The notes: a model not told the origin generated them from the letters alone. Numbered from the stretch's first letter, positions 41,186-53,514 are shown. The stretch: DNA of 64,000 bases from Luidia sarsii (GCA_949987565.1 OX465119.1:12444897-12508896), one strand, 5' to 3'. Numbers and translations: made by a program.

Positions 41186-42670
41186 GGCGGTGACAGGTCG
41201 TCAAGACAAGGCGGGCGTCGGCCGACAAGGGCTCTCCACAGATGACCTCCGAGACACGGCGGGCGACTCGCACGGGGGCTTCAAGCTGGCCGGGGTCCCG
41301 CGTCCGGCCCGCAGTGGCTCCGCCGAGCAGGCAGGGAGGGGCAGACAGACACACACAAAAATAAACAGATTCGTCCTTAGCCGTTCTTCCACTCAGCGCA
41401 TCTAAACGCACGCACACACGCGCACGCACACAACAGAACGCGAGCCCCGGGTCCGAATGAAATCACGCGAGCAACCCGTCCTTCCTCTCTCCATCTGTGG
41501 AGTTTTTATTTTTTTTGGTTTCTTCCACCCTGATAATTTTCTCTTCTTCTCTGCTCTCCCCTCTCGTCTCTTTTTTTGGAAATGTTAAACGGACGGCCCC
41601 CACTGAGTCACGTGTGAGGCTGATGGCTAGGTCGGCTGGTGAACGTTGACCGCATTCCGCATCTGGGAAATGAAGAGAAAGACGGGGGAGGAGGAAGAAA
41701 AAAACACATAAATATTTTATAATCGTAAATGGGTAGCACGTGTGGTGCCTTGCGAGACGCATATTCGCTTACCGTACATCGGGGCTTAGGGTGTTTTTTT
41801 ACGAACTACCGTATTCGTCCGTGCAGCAAAAGAGATGCGGTGTTTGTTTTGTTCTTTTTTTCAATTGTAAAAATTGTTCTTCTTCTTGTGAGGTTAATGA
41901 CCATGGCGTGATACTGATTTTTCCATCCCGATTTTTTTTTTTTATTGAAAAAATAATGTTCTCATGATTCATGAGGTTAACGACAATGACGTGATACCGA
42001 TTTCTACGTCCCGAAGTGGGGGTGTGGTTGTTTTTTTCTCGGGAAAACGGATTCACCACTTCGTGAAAACGCCGACTATGGGATCAGGGTCGGGAATCCG
42101 TGACGTCGTTTGACAGGATTTCTGGGAACTTGTGCTCGGCACGAACGCAGGACCCGTTTCTTACGAGCCGTGGGCAGCGCAGAGGTTATCATAACACCAT
42201 CGAAATGTCACAAATTATACACAAACATAAATCAAACCGCCATGTAAAAACGCAATCTTTTGAAACGGGGTATGAGCAGCTATACTTGCATCGTTATTAT
42301 CACACAGACACACACACACACCCTTACACGCGTATACTTGTGGGGTATTCCCTTTGTTCTAGTGTACTAAAAAGATACTCCCAGAAAAGTCTAATTCAAA
42401 TCGCTCCCTTTCGAACCAGAATCACTTTCCTAAGCTGAAATTTCTAGCGAACATCCCTTATATAATTTAGTTATATTTGCGACGGATAAAAATACCTCGG
42501 AAATTCCTCCTTTCTGAGTTAATTCCAAATAACCAGTTTCGTGAAAACATTATGGGGTACCAAAATAAGTACCCCACAAGGAGCGGTCCCATTGTTCTGA
42601 GTACCCACCCATTGTTCCGGTACCCCACAACCCACACATACGCAAAGTTCCGGAAACCCACTCATACTGA
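41186..42670. other. Intergenic, unassigned
   Basis: Contains two related T-rich blocks (41870-41990, each with GAGGTTAA(T/C)GAC(C/A)ATG and GTGATAC(T/C)GATTT). Near 42545-42630 is GGTACCCCA repeated on both strands. No gene recognised. Confidence 0.35.
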
Positions 42671-42674
42671 GTTT

Positions 42675-42978
42675 TGTATCCTTGTGGAGACATTGCTTTG
42701 TTATAGGGCAGTATACAACCGAGTGAGAAACGATGCTTTTACAAATACTCCTATTTCAACCACATTCACTCTCCCGGGTAGAAATTTGGACCGTATGTCC
42801 CTTATATATTAACACTTCAATTTGCGGTGGATTCTTACCATTACAAATTTCCCGTCTTTGAGTAATTTCCAAATATCAGTTTTGTGAAAACCTTGTGAAG
42901 ACCTATACACCTTGACAATTTCCCTGCGGAGACCTATTCAACCTATTGGACTAAGGTCTCCACAAAGCACTAGATTCC
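42675..42978 (+). repeat. TGTGGAGAC-family interspersed element
   Basis: TATCCTTGTGGAGACATTGC at the left and GGTCTCCACAAAGCAC at the right. The interior CAACCACATTCACTCTCC and GTAGAAATTTGGACCGT matches 59225-59522. Confidence 0.72.
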
Positions 42979-43009
42979 CGTTCACCACGATCTTCCTTTG
43001 TTTATGGTC

Positions 43010-43105
43010 CGGCTAGAATGGGAACGTCAGGCCCTCTAAATTTCTGACATATGCTTTTGGTCATAGGAGCCATTAGGTATGTAAGCAAGTTGCAAAATTT
43101 GGGTA
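43010..43105 (+). mobile_element. Degenerate Penelope-like tail
   Basis: GGTCCGGCTAGAATGGGAACGTCAGG with a recognisable but diverged tail. It is one of the oldest-looking copies. Confidence 0.45.
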
Positions 43106-43544
43106 TCATAAATTGGTATCGCACGATTTAACTGGGGGGGGGATATCAAACAGTTCCCCATTATGTGACTTCTCGTATCAAAGGAGCCATTGGTGGAGTT
43201 CGGGATGCATTGAATTCAGACGAACTGCATGGGCGTCTTCCATGGCAAAGCCAGTTTGATCCCTTGGACGAACACAAACAGCAACCCTGTGATCTCTCTA
43301 TATATTTTTATATTACAAATGACACTATTGTGAGCATATGCAGCTGGGCGGACGCTGCGTGCGTTTGATAGCATCGGGTTCACAGACAATGGTACCGAAA
43401 TCAAATTCCAAAACGGAAAAAAGGGGGTTGTTGACTGTTGCGGCTCAACAGAGCGCCATCTTTACTCAGGAAAGTTCAAAGGTCGACAGAAGCGCCCTCT
43501 TACAACGGCCGTGCGCGGAATGATGGTACAGGATTACGTGACGA
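43106..43544. other. Intergenic, unassigned
   Basis: Nothing recognised. Confidence 0.3.
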
Positions 43545-44210
43545 CTTAGATGGAGGAGAGGAGGAGAGAGTGGGATGGGAGGTAGAGCGAGAACAAGGGT
43601 ATAGATGGGAAAGAGAGGGGGTAGAGAGAGAACGAGGGTATAGATGGGAAAGAGAAGGGGATAGGGGAGGGGATAAAGAGAGGGTGAGAGAGAGAGAAAG
43701 AGAGGGGAGAGACAGGGTAGAGAAAGGGAAAGAGGGGAGGAGGGAGAGAGAGAAAGAGAGTGGGAGGGGAGGTAGAGAGAGAACGAGGGTATAGATGGGA
43801 AAGAGAGGGGGATAGGGGAGGGGGTAAAGAGAGGGTGAGAGAGAGAAATAGAGGGAGAGAGACAGGGCAGAGAAAAGGAGAGAGGAGAGGAGGGAGAGAG
43901 AGAAACAGAGGGGGAGAGACAGGGTAGAGAAAAGAAAAGAGAGGAGAGGAGTGAGGGAGAAAAAGAGAGAGTAGGTTGGAGGGGAATTGGGAAATGGGGA
44001 GGGAGAGAGATACAGAGAGTTAGGGGGAGAGTTTAGCGAAGGGGAAAGGGAGAGGAGAGAGAAGGAGAGAGGGAGCGAGAGGGAGAGAGGAGGAGGAGAG
44101 AAACAGAGAGAAGAGAGAGTATAGCGAAAGGGAAAAAGATATGAGAGAGAGAGAGAGGGGGGAGAGAGAGGGAGAGAGGGGAGAGAGAAAAAAAGAAACA
44201 AAAAAAGAAT
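43545..44210 (+). repeat. GA-rich minisatellite
   Basis: About 660 bp of (GA)n/(GGGA)n. The block AACGAGGGTATAGATGGGAA recurs at 43590, 43631 and 43782. Confidence 0.93.
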
Positions 44211-44674
44211 CGTACACTCATGACCGGGTTCCCGTTCACGGTCCTACAAACTTGCAGGTGCCAGGAATAGTATGCTTCAATCCCCCAAAGGGTTTAAGAG
44301 CGAGAATAATTTGTTTCTGTCATATAATTATATTTACCTAACCTTTCTTTCCGACGCTCTTCAAAATGAAAGTCAACGACGTATTTCCACCCCCCCCCTC
44401 CCACCCGTTCTCACCATTATTATTCTCCCTTCATCCCTGGTCATTAAGCCACCCTTCGCACGGGTTCATCTCCGTCGCCCAAATCATTATTGAGACCGAT
44501 CCCAGCGCTTGCAATGATAACAGATTGGTTTAGAAATCGCTTAGAATCTCCAGCCAATTTTCACGGCGTGCGCAATAGCGACTCCCACGCGTGCACACAC
44601 AAAACCCGGGCAGCCTCGACGCCAAGTTTACTTTGCCCCCTCCCCCCCCCCCAAAAAAAAAAAAAAAAAGATTT

Positions 44675-45121
44675 GTGACCCGGCACAGCGACATGAGGAA
44701 TATCCCACCAAAACACTTTTCCAGTAAACAACGCCTGAAGTCAAAGTATCTTCTCAATTCGATTAAAAATCTTCTTTTTTTTCTTCAGAAAGTTAATGTA
44801 TTGGAAGATGCTATGTCTCCGAAATCCGTCTCTAAATGTTGAAAAAACGAGGATTTCGGGGGAGTGTTTGTGTACTGTTTTCATGAAAATATAAAGTTCC
44901 TGCCATTTTGAATGGCCGCTTTCGAGGAGTTAGACTGGTGCTGCTATATTGTGTCTGGTGCCAAATGAATGAGCGAAGTCCCCTTGTACTATTTACAACA
45001 AATTTCATACGGAAATAAATTTGATATCATTCGAAAGCTAATGGTATACTCTTTCACATCATTAGAAAATCTCAAAATCTCAGAAGTGGGGGTTATTCCT
45101 CATTATGCTGTGCCGGGTCAC
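44675..45121 (-). mobile_element. GTGACC-family MITE, long form, copy 9
   Basis: Complete, 447 bp, with both TIRs and target duplication ATTT (44671-44674, 45122-45125). Inserted next to a C/A homopolymer run. Confidence 0.95.
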
Positions 45122-45679
45122 ATTTATGGCGGCCGATCCAACCGATGTTAACGGGGACACAAAATGTATAGGATGAGAACAAACAAAAAACATGGCGGCG
45201 ATGGCAGCTCCACGAAATCCGCTTATCCCACAAAGACTGACGATACACCGATCCAGTAGGCCACGCCCCTTTGACAAATTGACCAATCATAACGCGTCAT
45301 TTATGGTCCGACAAAATTGTCGCCATTTTGTCCGACATAACGTTTTAAATTGTGTATTCTTTACTGCACAATTCTCGCCGTGTTTACTTTTGCACGTTCC
45401 CGACAATTCCTTTGCAAACCCGGGTTTTATCCTTCGCCATGGTCAAGCCGTGTTCGTATTTTTTATTGTAATTCTGACTCACGATCCCTTGGCAAGAGAG
45501 GAAATGTAGATTGTTGGTCTTTTCCACATAAAAAAGTCCAACGGAGAGAAGTGCTTTCGGTGGTTGCGGGCGGGCTGTGAACGCGCACGGCGTGTGGACG
45601 ATCGTGACACGCATGCGCACATGTGCGCGGTTGCTTGGCCGTTGCTATGGTGGGCGTGGCCCACTTGATCGGTGTATTA

Positions 45680-46205
45680 TGCCGCGTTCCAATGGCGTCG
45701 TGATTACCGCGTTCACGTGAGTTCACTAGTCGTGAAGAGGCGTTCCAATCGTCTGGTAACTCGTGGTCACCAGTCGTGAACTGGAGGCAGAAATCTTGTC
45801 TCCAGTTCACGACTTGGCAACAAAATGGAGTCAGGAGGTCAAAGAGCAAAACGTTTTGACCAACATCGATGCATGCATGAGTTACAATAAGATACATACG
45901 GTGGCAGCTTCTGCAGCCAGGAACGAAAAAGTGAATTTATCATGAATTTACTACGCTGTTCTACACCCATATGTCAGGACTAATAGTTTCCAATACATGA
46001 GAGTCGTCGGCGCACGAGTTGTCCGACACGCGAAAGTTTGTGAAAACCAGCCGCGTACGTAGCAGCATACTCTTCGGTCTTTGCGCTTGCGCAATGTGCG
46101 TGTTGGCGTGGTGTTGGTGAGTAGCATTGGAATGCAGCCCACTCGTGAACTGGGAAATAAAACTGGTCGTGAACACCATAAACACGACGTGATTGGAACG
46201 CAGCA
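45680..46205. mobile_element. 526-bp MITE with TTA target duplication
   Basis: Ends TGCCGCGTTCCAATGGCGTC and GACGTGATTGGAACGCAGCA are inverted with a few mismatches. TTA flanks both sides (45677-45679, 46206-46208). Subterminal GTTCACGA and TCGTGAAC motifs recur. A 3-bp TTA duplication fits PIF/Harbinger-type elements (family knowledge). Confidence 0.78.
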
Positions 46206-46208
46206 TTA

Positions 46209-47000
46209 GAACAAGATCAAGAGCGACGCAGAGTTCAGCCGTGCGTCAAATGCAAACGTCGTGTCGAGAGGGAAACGCGTTCAAACCTTTCGGGCTTTGA
46301 TGTGCGCTTAGCAACGGATTTGGTGACGTCACCGGGCGAATCCATTGTACGTAATAATGTGTCTTATTCCTATATATATACTGCTCTGATATCTTTATCT
46401 TACACCGTGTCTGAGCTCGAAGCAGGGTTAAGTCCGGGCGATGGCGTTTAATATAATTCCCTCAGTAACAAACAAAAAAAGGTCCGGGGTCAGGAACACC
46501 GTGAACGTCATAGCAGATTTTACTCCTTGAGGGGAGTCTAGCTACTCCGTCCGACGCGCTACCCTCGGGCAACTCCGCCGTCTCCCGTGACCTTGTCTCC
46601 GGTCGTCCGTCTCCAAATCCACTGAGAAAATAATAATATTGACCCGCCAATTCGAGAGAATAATTTGGGTCTCTTCCCGGACGTCACCGGTCTAGCACGG
46701 GGTCCCTGGACGTGTATATAATAGTATGATTCCTCGTAAGTGCTGTATATAAAGAGAAAGCAGTCTGCACGTCGTAGTCTCCACACATCGCAAGACTAGG
46801 CAAACACCACTCGCTCCCTGAGATGAGGATAAGGCTTCAATCTTATTCCGTTTTGTTTTATCTATAGATTAAATTGGGACTGTAAACAGGAACTGTCCTT
46901 GGAAGGTCATCAATTTGGGAGCGTAATCTAGGCCTAATGAGGATTTGCCCTACTCGACGCGGTAGAGTCCTATCACCCGATTACATGCCAAACAAAAACA
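46209..47000. other. Intergenic, unassigned
   Basis: No gene recognised. TGACGTCA occurs at about 46323 with CCGGG next to it; no reason to call a promoter. Confidence 0.3.
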
Positions 47001-47078
47001 TCCGGCAGATACGGACCCGCGACTCCTGCTTTCTAGTGCGGACGTCTTCTTAGACCACCGAGCCGGTCGAGGTCCTGA
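47001..47078 (-). repeat. tRNA-like SINE head
   Basis: Reverse strand: GACCGGCTCGGTGGTCTAAG as A-box region and CGCGGGTCCGTATC as B-box-like T-arm about 40 bases on. The acceptor stem does not pair, so it is not a functional tRNA. Confidence 0.55.
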
Positions 47079-47099
47079 GACGGATTCCAGTCAGTATTT

Positions 47100-47350
47100 G
47101 TGACCCGGCACAACGACATGAAGAATATCCCACCAGAACACTTTTTGAGTAAACAACGCCCGAAGTGAAAGTATCTTCCCAATTCGATTACAAATCAATT
47201 TTCTTTATTTTTTATTTTCGGACATTTTAAGTATTAGAGGATATTATATTTTGATATCATTTGAAAGCTAATGGTATACTCTTTCACATCATTAGAAAAC
47301 CTCAAAATCTCAAAAGTGGGGTTATTCCTCATTATGCTGTGCCGGGTCAC
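47100..47350 (-). mobile_element. GTGACC-family MITE, short form, copy 10
   Basis: Complete, 251 bp, target duplication ATTT on both sides (47096-47099, 47351-47354). It lies between two tRNA-like heads. Confidence 0.95.
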
Positions 47351-47447
47351 ATTTATGGGCGGGTACCGCGTTGGATCATTATTATATCTACACTGTGATG
47401 TGATTTCAATTGGTGTTTTTTTTTTTTTACAAAACATAACGCAGGGA

Positions 47448-47522
47448 ACTCGGGCGGGATTCGAACCCCCAACTCCAGGACTCTAGTGCATTGTAGACGC
47501 CTTAACCTCTGATGGATCAGGT
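47448..47522 (-). repeat. tRNA-like SINE head
   Basis: Reverse strand: CAGAGGTTAAGGCGTC as A-box region, then GGGGGTTCGAATCCCGCC, a good B-box/T-loop. The 5' stem is not complementary to the 3' end, so SINE or pseudo-tRNA is preferred. Confidence 0.6.
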
Positions 47523-47816
47523 TCTTAATTTGCAGTAAGATGATGGACTAATGCTCTCCTCAGCTTGATGAGTGCACCTGACTCCTAGACCTCTTAAGCC
47601 GTGTCCGTACTTGACTTCTTTTTTTCTTGAACCGCCGGCCTTCGGACCAGCTTATCGGCTGCCGAGATATCTTCTCCTCTCCCCACAGCTGAGCGGATAC
47701 CCATTTGAGTATCGGACGCCAGCGATAAGCCAACCGGCTGCACACATCCGTGCTACAGACATTCTTGTTGTGTAATAGATATTGATTGAAAAAATTGGCA
47801 AAGAAATTTATGACCG

Positions 47817-47935
47817 GGCCGGGACTTGAACCCAAGACCCCTGGTTCTACGTGCCAGCGCTCTTACCGGTTGAGCTATCCAGCCCTTAGATGATGGCCTT
47901 CCCTAATATAGTCAACTAGTCTTTGCCGGGACACA
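47817..47935 (-). repeat. tRNA-like SINE head
   Basis: Reverse strand: GGGCTGGATAGCTCAACCGG..TAAGAGCGCTGG and GGGTCTTGGGTTCAAGTCCC. Conserved flank GATGGCCTTCCCTAATA on the plus strand, as at 52540. Confidence 0.62.
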
Positions 47936-47990
47936 GCATAATGAGGAATGACCCCTCTTTTGAGATTTTGATATTTTCTAATGATGTTAA
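47928..47990 (+). mobile_element. GTGACC-family MITE fragment
   Basis: GCCGGGACACAGCATAATGA..TTTTCTAATGATGTT is the left 60 bp of the family. It is joined directly to the Penelope-like copy that follows. Confidence 0.6.
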
Positions 47991-48520
47991 AATTTAGTGG
48001 GCCTGACGTTTCGATCCTAGCAGGACCTTTCTCAAAGGCAGAGTGACAAGGACAAAACAGATACATGTACACGAAGGAAGGGGGGAGAGAGTGAATAGGA
48101 CACGGATGAGAAACAAAGGACAAAGAGTGAAGCTGGTAGGGAGAGATCAAAGGGAAGGGCAAGGGGTAGGGTAGGGATTAGTGAGAGGAGGGGGGAAGAT
48201 CAAAGAGAAGGGCAAGGAGTAGGGTAGGGATTAGTGACAAGAGGGGGAAAGATCAAAGAGAGAAGTGTGAAGGAGTGAACACAAAAGAAGGATTATCAGA
48301 AAGCTGCATGGTGTTAGTCATTACCCTCCTGGATATTGAGACCATGTGGTTGAATAGTCCGAAGAAGCTTCATCCACATTTTCTCACGGTTTAGACGGAC
48401 AGCATTACTACGATGACCAAGTGATTCTATGCCCAGTACACTCATATCTGATATCGAATGATCAGGGAGATTGAAGTGATACCCAACAGGGGTGTCCATT
48501 TTACCGGTTTTGATTGTAGA
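47990..48520 (-). mobile_element. Penelope-like element 3' part (largest copy)
   Basis: On the minus strand, the coding remnant (48499-48314) is followed by the tail and signature, ending AAAATTTAGTGGGCC at about 47990. The tail contains a partial duplication (AAAGAGAAGGGCAAGGAGTA and AAAGGGAAGGGCAAGGGGTA at about 48195 and 48150). Confidence 0.7.
48314..48499 (-). pseudogene. Penelope-like GIY-YIG coding end
   Basis: MDTPVGYHFNLPDHSISDMS, then RLNREKMWMKLL and [12 protein letters not shown], differ from 4226-4438 by only two or three residues, so the two copies are recent relatives. No polymerase upstream. Confidence 0.65.
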
Positions 48521-49768
48521 CCTATGGCCATAGATACGTGTTTTTTTTAGAGTGTTTTTGGTCTCAACAACATATCACAACAACATACATTAGAAACTCT
48601 ACATGAGATGAGGTATATGATATTTGAGGTAGTGCAGGTAAGGGATTAACTTCTTAAGCATCTTGGGAGAGCATATCATTACAAAACTGTCCTAAACTAA
48701 ATAGCTGAACTAGAGAGGTGTGGCATCTACCATGGTCTGAGGGAGACTGGTCCAGTGGAACTGTCAGTGTGCATTTTTTAGCTCTCTCTTTGTTAGTGGG
48801 TTCTTTTCCACTATTATGCAAGTCCCTCCAGTAATGAAAGGCCAGTGCCAGCATGGGCAAAAAGCCCGCATAACATTAAATACTACAAAAAGGTAGGGTG
48901 GCCTACTCGGTCCACCTAGGGAGCTTTCTTAAAACTGATGTGCAACCAATGGTCACTACAGTCTCAGCAGCGAGTTCATATGTGGCACACCCACACTCTT
49001 GGAGGGCTGTGCTCCATCGGACTTTTCTAATAAGACCGCATACACCGAGGGAGAAGAAGAAAGTCTATAAACGAAGGTAAGAAATCACCGGCTCAAGCTA
49101 TTGGCCCTCTAGTATAATTTCCTACATATCAGGCGTCCACCACTGCTATGGTCAGTGTGTCGGCAACTCGTTCGACAGATTTTGTGATCACCGGATTTTT
49201 GTTTGGATACCCTCACCGTGGACAAAGGGTGGACGAAATCCTACCCCAAATCGTAATGTGGATCAATATCCACAGTCTGGCACAACCACTTGCCACGACC
49301 GGACGATGGCCATCAGTGCCAGCACATGTTCATATATAGGTCATTATGTAAAAAAAAAAATACACTATTCCTATACATACGCGCCCACACATACGCGTCA
49401 CAAAATCACGATTTGGGGGAAAACTGTAAGACCTTTTCTTTCGGCAAGTAGTTGTGCCAGACAATGTCTGGTGTTTTTTTTTTACATAACTATAGGTGGT
49501 TTATTGTTGATACAGGTTTTTCCCCACCCTATTACGGCGATGTAAAATCTCTGTGATGCGTACGTGTCAACCGGACGACAATTTGTACCAGCCTGTGTAC
49601 AAAACATGTACTAGTTTTTCTTCTTTATACGCGCTGTATAGCGTTTCATTTCTCAAGACTGTGCTTTTGGCTGCCCAGCACCAAGACCGTACAAATGGTA
49701 CTACTAATTATTCACGGAAAGGGTTCAACTTTAATTAGATACCGTACTGAAGTTGTCGACGTCAGTAA
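48521..49768. other. Intergenic, unassigned
   Basis: A small inverted pair GTCTGGCACAACCACTTGCC (49276) / GGCAAGTAGTTGTGCCAGAC (49443) may mark another foldback. No gene recognised. Confidence 0.35.
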
Positions 49769-49777
49769 CGTTGATCG

Positions 49778-49958
49778 CAGTGGCTGTTGTTATACGGCAG
49801 TCGTCCGTGTGGTTCCCTGACTTCATTGTATTTCGTCAGCATTGCAGGCTGGTTGAACCAGTCTATTAGCTGATAGTCTGGTTCCAAGAGCTAAACATCC
49901 TGACAAATACTGTGAAGTCAGGGAACCACACGGACGACTGCCGTAACAACAGCCACTG
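49778..49958. mobile_element. 181-bp foldback MITE with 9-bp target duplication
   Basis: Left CAGTGGCTGTTGTTATACGG and right CCGTAACAACAGCCACTG are the outer parts of about 47-bp arms that differ essentially by one 2-bp indel. CGTTGATCG flanks both sides (49769-49777, 49959-49967). A 9-bp duplication is typical of Mutator-like elements (family knowledge). The CAG terminus would also fit hAT, which makes 8 bp. Confidence 0.88.
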
Positions 49959-50429
49959 CGTTGATCGCATGATTTCCGAATCAAAGTTGGAGCAATGTTT
50001 GCATTACTTTGTGTTCGATCTCGCGGTACTATGACGTCGTATATACACGGAGTGTCTACGTGCGTTTAGCCTAAATTATTGTAGTAGGTGTTTCTGAACG
50101 CATTTGTTTTCGTGGTCGGCTACTACATTGTGAACAAAGATCATGGTACTGCCAATAACAAAATGCGCCATAGGGCTTCTTGTCGTTATCATCACCAATG
50201 TGAGGGTTTATCAAGACATGCCAACGACTCTCAACAAAATCAATTGATTTGTCATTGACTTTGATCGCGATTTGAATCCACATTATAGAATTCAAAAAGC
50301 CATGCAAATATTATTACACGCTAAATATAAATGTTACTCACAAATATAAAAAATATACGCCATCTGTTGTCGATATTATGCCAGTCGACAACGAAAATCT
50401 TGCTCCCGAGCAATCTTTTTGTGTGCAAA

Positions 50430-50700
50430 AGAACCAAAATCCTTTCGTTGAAACTCAAATGGTATTCTGAGAAAGTAGATTTTTTTTTTAATCATGATTT
50501 ACGCACCGTTCTGTAGTGTAGGAAGTAGTTTATTGCTCGCGAGTAATAAACTATTTGTCAATTTTTGAGTGAATATTTCTCGAGAGGTACAGCATCCCAG
50601 ACCGTAAGATTTCATGACCACCTATACAAACTGTGTAAATTAGAAGGAAATCTGTGGACATCGATGCTTCCCGATCTTCCCAACATTGTATTGGGCCTTT
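50430..50700 (+). repeat. Family C element, left end truncated
   Basis: GAAACTCAAATGGTATTCTG, TTATTGCTCGCGAGTAATAA, CAGCATCCCAGACCGTAAG, then CATTGTATTGGGCCTTTAA. It abuts the family D copy that follows. Confidence 0.7.
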
Positions 50701-50998
50701 AAAGCCCCTACACAACATTGGTCGAGGTCAAAGAATAGCATCCATACGTTGTCTGATCCAACATAATTATGCATGGAATAGCACACCTGTGAACATTTCA
50801 GCTCAATCCGCCAACCGAGTCTCGGTGAGACGTAAACTATTTCTTTTACTCATTTCTCCCAAAAAACAACATTTTAGGCAGAAATATTTCAGTAAGAGGT
50901 TTCTACTATAACCATCTTCAAACTGTATAAGTTTCATGTACATCTGTGAACATTTCTGTTTTTCCATCTTACCAATGTTGTCAATATTGGGACTTTAA
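50700..50998 (+). repeat. Family D element
   Basis: AAAGCCCCTACACAACATTG at the left and CAATATTGGGACTTTAA at the right, with GAATAGCATCCATACGTTG and CTATAACCATCTTCAAACTG inside. Confidence 0.72.
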
Positions 50999-51204
50999 GC
51001 AACTGTATGAAATTGGTCCCTGATGTTATAGTTGCGACCGCCCCCTCAAAGACCACGCCCCCATTCTTGATGGGGTTTTTTCCTCCGGTGGGGCTCATTC
51101 TAGAGACCCTAAAGCTATGAGTCACTGTTTGGTCGCACGATGGAGAAAAAGAAAACGTTGCACATACCCCATGAATTTTGTACGCGTCTTTCTCGTGAGA
51201 AAGA

Positions 51205-51602
51205 AATGTTGTGTAGGGGCTTTAAAGCCCCTACGCAACATTGGTAAAATCGAAAAACAGAAATGTTCACAGATTTACATGAAACGTATGCAGTTTGAAG
51301 ATGGTTATAGTAGAAACCTCGCACTGAAATATTTACGTCTAAAAATTGTGTATTTTTGGAGAAAAGAGAAAAAGAAATCGTTTACGTCTCACCCCGAGAT
51401 TTAAACGATTTATCGGAACAATACATTGAATGCTGCCTTTTCGCGAAACAAATGAAGTGATGTTTCACTATTTTCTCGAGACTCGGTTGGCGGATTGAGC
51501 TCGTATTTTCACAGATGTGCTATTTCATGCATAATTATGTTGGATCAGACAACGTATGGATGCTATTCTTTGACCTCGACCAATGTTGTGTCATCCCTTT
51601 AA
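51205..51602 (-). repeat. Family D element, longest undisrupted copy
   Basis: GGGGCTTTAAAGCCCCTACG at the left, CCAATGTTGTGTCATCCC and TTTAAA at the right. It includes an internal segment missing from 50700-50998. Confidence 0.72.
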
Positions 51603-51799
51603 ATATCTGTTCTTTAACTTCCTCCTGCATTTAACCAATATGGAAATAAATGTATTGAAATTGAATTGAATACACTGAAAAAAAAACCTAGGCTGCGGTG
51701 TAAAAAAAAAAGATGCGTCGCCGGCGGTGGCGAGCGCATCATTAGAGGGCAACCTCGAATATTATTGCTGGTGATGTGCGTTTCGTAGAAGATGCAAAT

Positions 51800-52050
51800 G
51801 TGACCCGGCACAGCATAATGAGGAATAACCCCACTTTTGAGATTTTGAGGTTTTCTAATGATGTGAAAGAGTATACCATTAGCTTTCAATTGATATCAAA
51901 GTATAATATCCTCTAATACTTAAAATTTCCGAAAATACAAAAAATAGAAAATTGATTTGTAATCGAATTGTGAAGATACTTTAACTTCAGGCGTTGTTTA
52001 CTCAAAAAGTGTTTTGGTGGGATATTCCTCATGTCGTTGTGCCGGGTCAC
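51800..52050 (+). mobile_element. GTGACC-family MITE, short form, copy 11
   Basis: Complete, 251 bp, target duplication AAAT (51796-51799, 52051-52054). Confidence 0.95.
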
Positions 52051-52479
52051 AAATGATGACTGAGCGAGCATTTCAAGGTGAATTGACTATTCCTTGAGCG
52101 TTGGCCCTTCATGAAACAGACGGTGGGAATCGCTCGCCCGAAGCGACGGAAATACTCCATACCAGTCTGACATCATGGCGCGGCGTCAAATCACATTGTA
52201 CGTGCAAACAAATTGGCAAGAGGAATAGAGTGTTACACGACCGATACATTGCTCATTCACCGCATTCCTCATACGATCGGTATCTAATCGTTCGTGTGCT
52301 ATTTCAAACCCAACAGGACATTGAGGGAGCCCGCCGAAAGATTCCCTGAAGAAAAGTACACAACTGGTTGAACCAAAATCACCAGGAGATTTTCTTAAAT
52401 TGTTGCCCAAATTTAAAGAGTGTACTGCATACTGTTAACTAACTGAATTGGTCAAAATTACACGCAGACTGAATATTTT

Positions 52480-52740
52480 GACTGGACCGGGACTGGATAC
52501 CAGTGCTCTTCCCATCTGAGCTATCCAGCCCTTAGATGGTGGCCTTCCCTAATAGTCAACTAGTCTTTAGCGGGTTGGGGGCGCCAGTCAGAAGCCATTC
52601 AACCATTAACTGCCGTATATCTCCAGGGATCACACCCCAGCTTCCATCCAGATGCAAGCAACTAATTATTGTAAACCTGGCTACGGCAGCTCCGGGGTTC
52701 ACACGAAGTAGACACAGACTGTAGACGATTAAGAGGACCC
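52480..52740 (-). repeat. tRNA-like SINE with extended conserved flank
   Basis: Reverse strand has GGGCTGGATAGCTCAGATGG. The plus-strand flank (CCATTAACTGCCGTATATCT, GTAAACCTGGCTACGGCA) is shared with 13690-13830 and, for GTAAACCTGGCTACGGCA, resembles 31670 and 61480. Confidence 0.62.
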
Positions 52741-52790
52741 GACGTTTCGAACTCAGCAGGGCCATTCTGCCAATGGGAAAGATCAAGCAA
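52728..52790 (-). mobile_element. Diverged Penelope-like signature
   Basis: CGACGTTTCGAACTCAGCAG then GGCCATTCTGCCAATGGG keeps the GAAACGTC core (reverse strand) but differs elsewhere. Possibly a second subfamily. Confidence 0.4.
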
Positions 52791-53514
52791 TTGGGCTCTC
52801 TAAAGTCTACACTTTTGAGACAGTGATACTGTACTAGCAATGGCTTCTTCCGCTGTGAGGGGAATGAAATTCGGTAAAATTCAGCCCTTCTATATAAGAC
52901 TCTCGCCCCAACCATTGTGTGCGTGCCTTGTACACACCGTGCCGTTTGTGAACAAAATAATGAGAAAACCGGAACTCGCTTGCATTCACACTCCGACGCG
53001 AAACGACTACGCGCAGACCGAAATTCGCGTGCGGAAATTGGTAGCGCGCAGATCAGCCCCCCAACTGTAATTGGCGTAAAAACTCTCACATTGTAGTGAG
53101 TGAGAGCGTCGTGTGTGCGAACTGTAAGAGTGCACGAGACATCGCACAAGCGAAGAGAAAAAAACCTCGCTGAGACAAAGAAAACACCAATACCAGACTG
53201 ATTGCTTATAGCGCATGCGCGGGTGTGGAGTTTTTGTTGTTGTGGGGTTTTTTTATATTTATTTTTTAACCTACATTGATCCAACGCCCCTCAGCCTCCA
53301 CCCCCCCCCCCAGCCTTGGCGGAAGGTGAAACAGCACGCTGTGAATTATTCATGTACCGGTGGAATCACTAAGCGGGGAAAGGGGGAAAGGGGGAGGGAG
53401 GAAGGGGTTGCTATTTTGGGGACAGCGCGGCGTCTAATTATGCCCGGACGCGGCGAGACGGTGCCGACAATTAAGACAACGGCACAGGTGAATGGTGCCG
53501 GGATATAATTTTGT

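Noticed and set aside
47448..47522. Functional tRNA gene
   Set aside because: A good B-box is present, but the acceptor and D stems do not pair and similar degenerate heads are dispersed, so a SINE is more likely.
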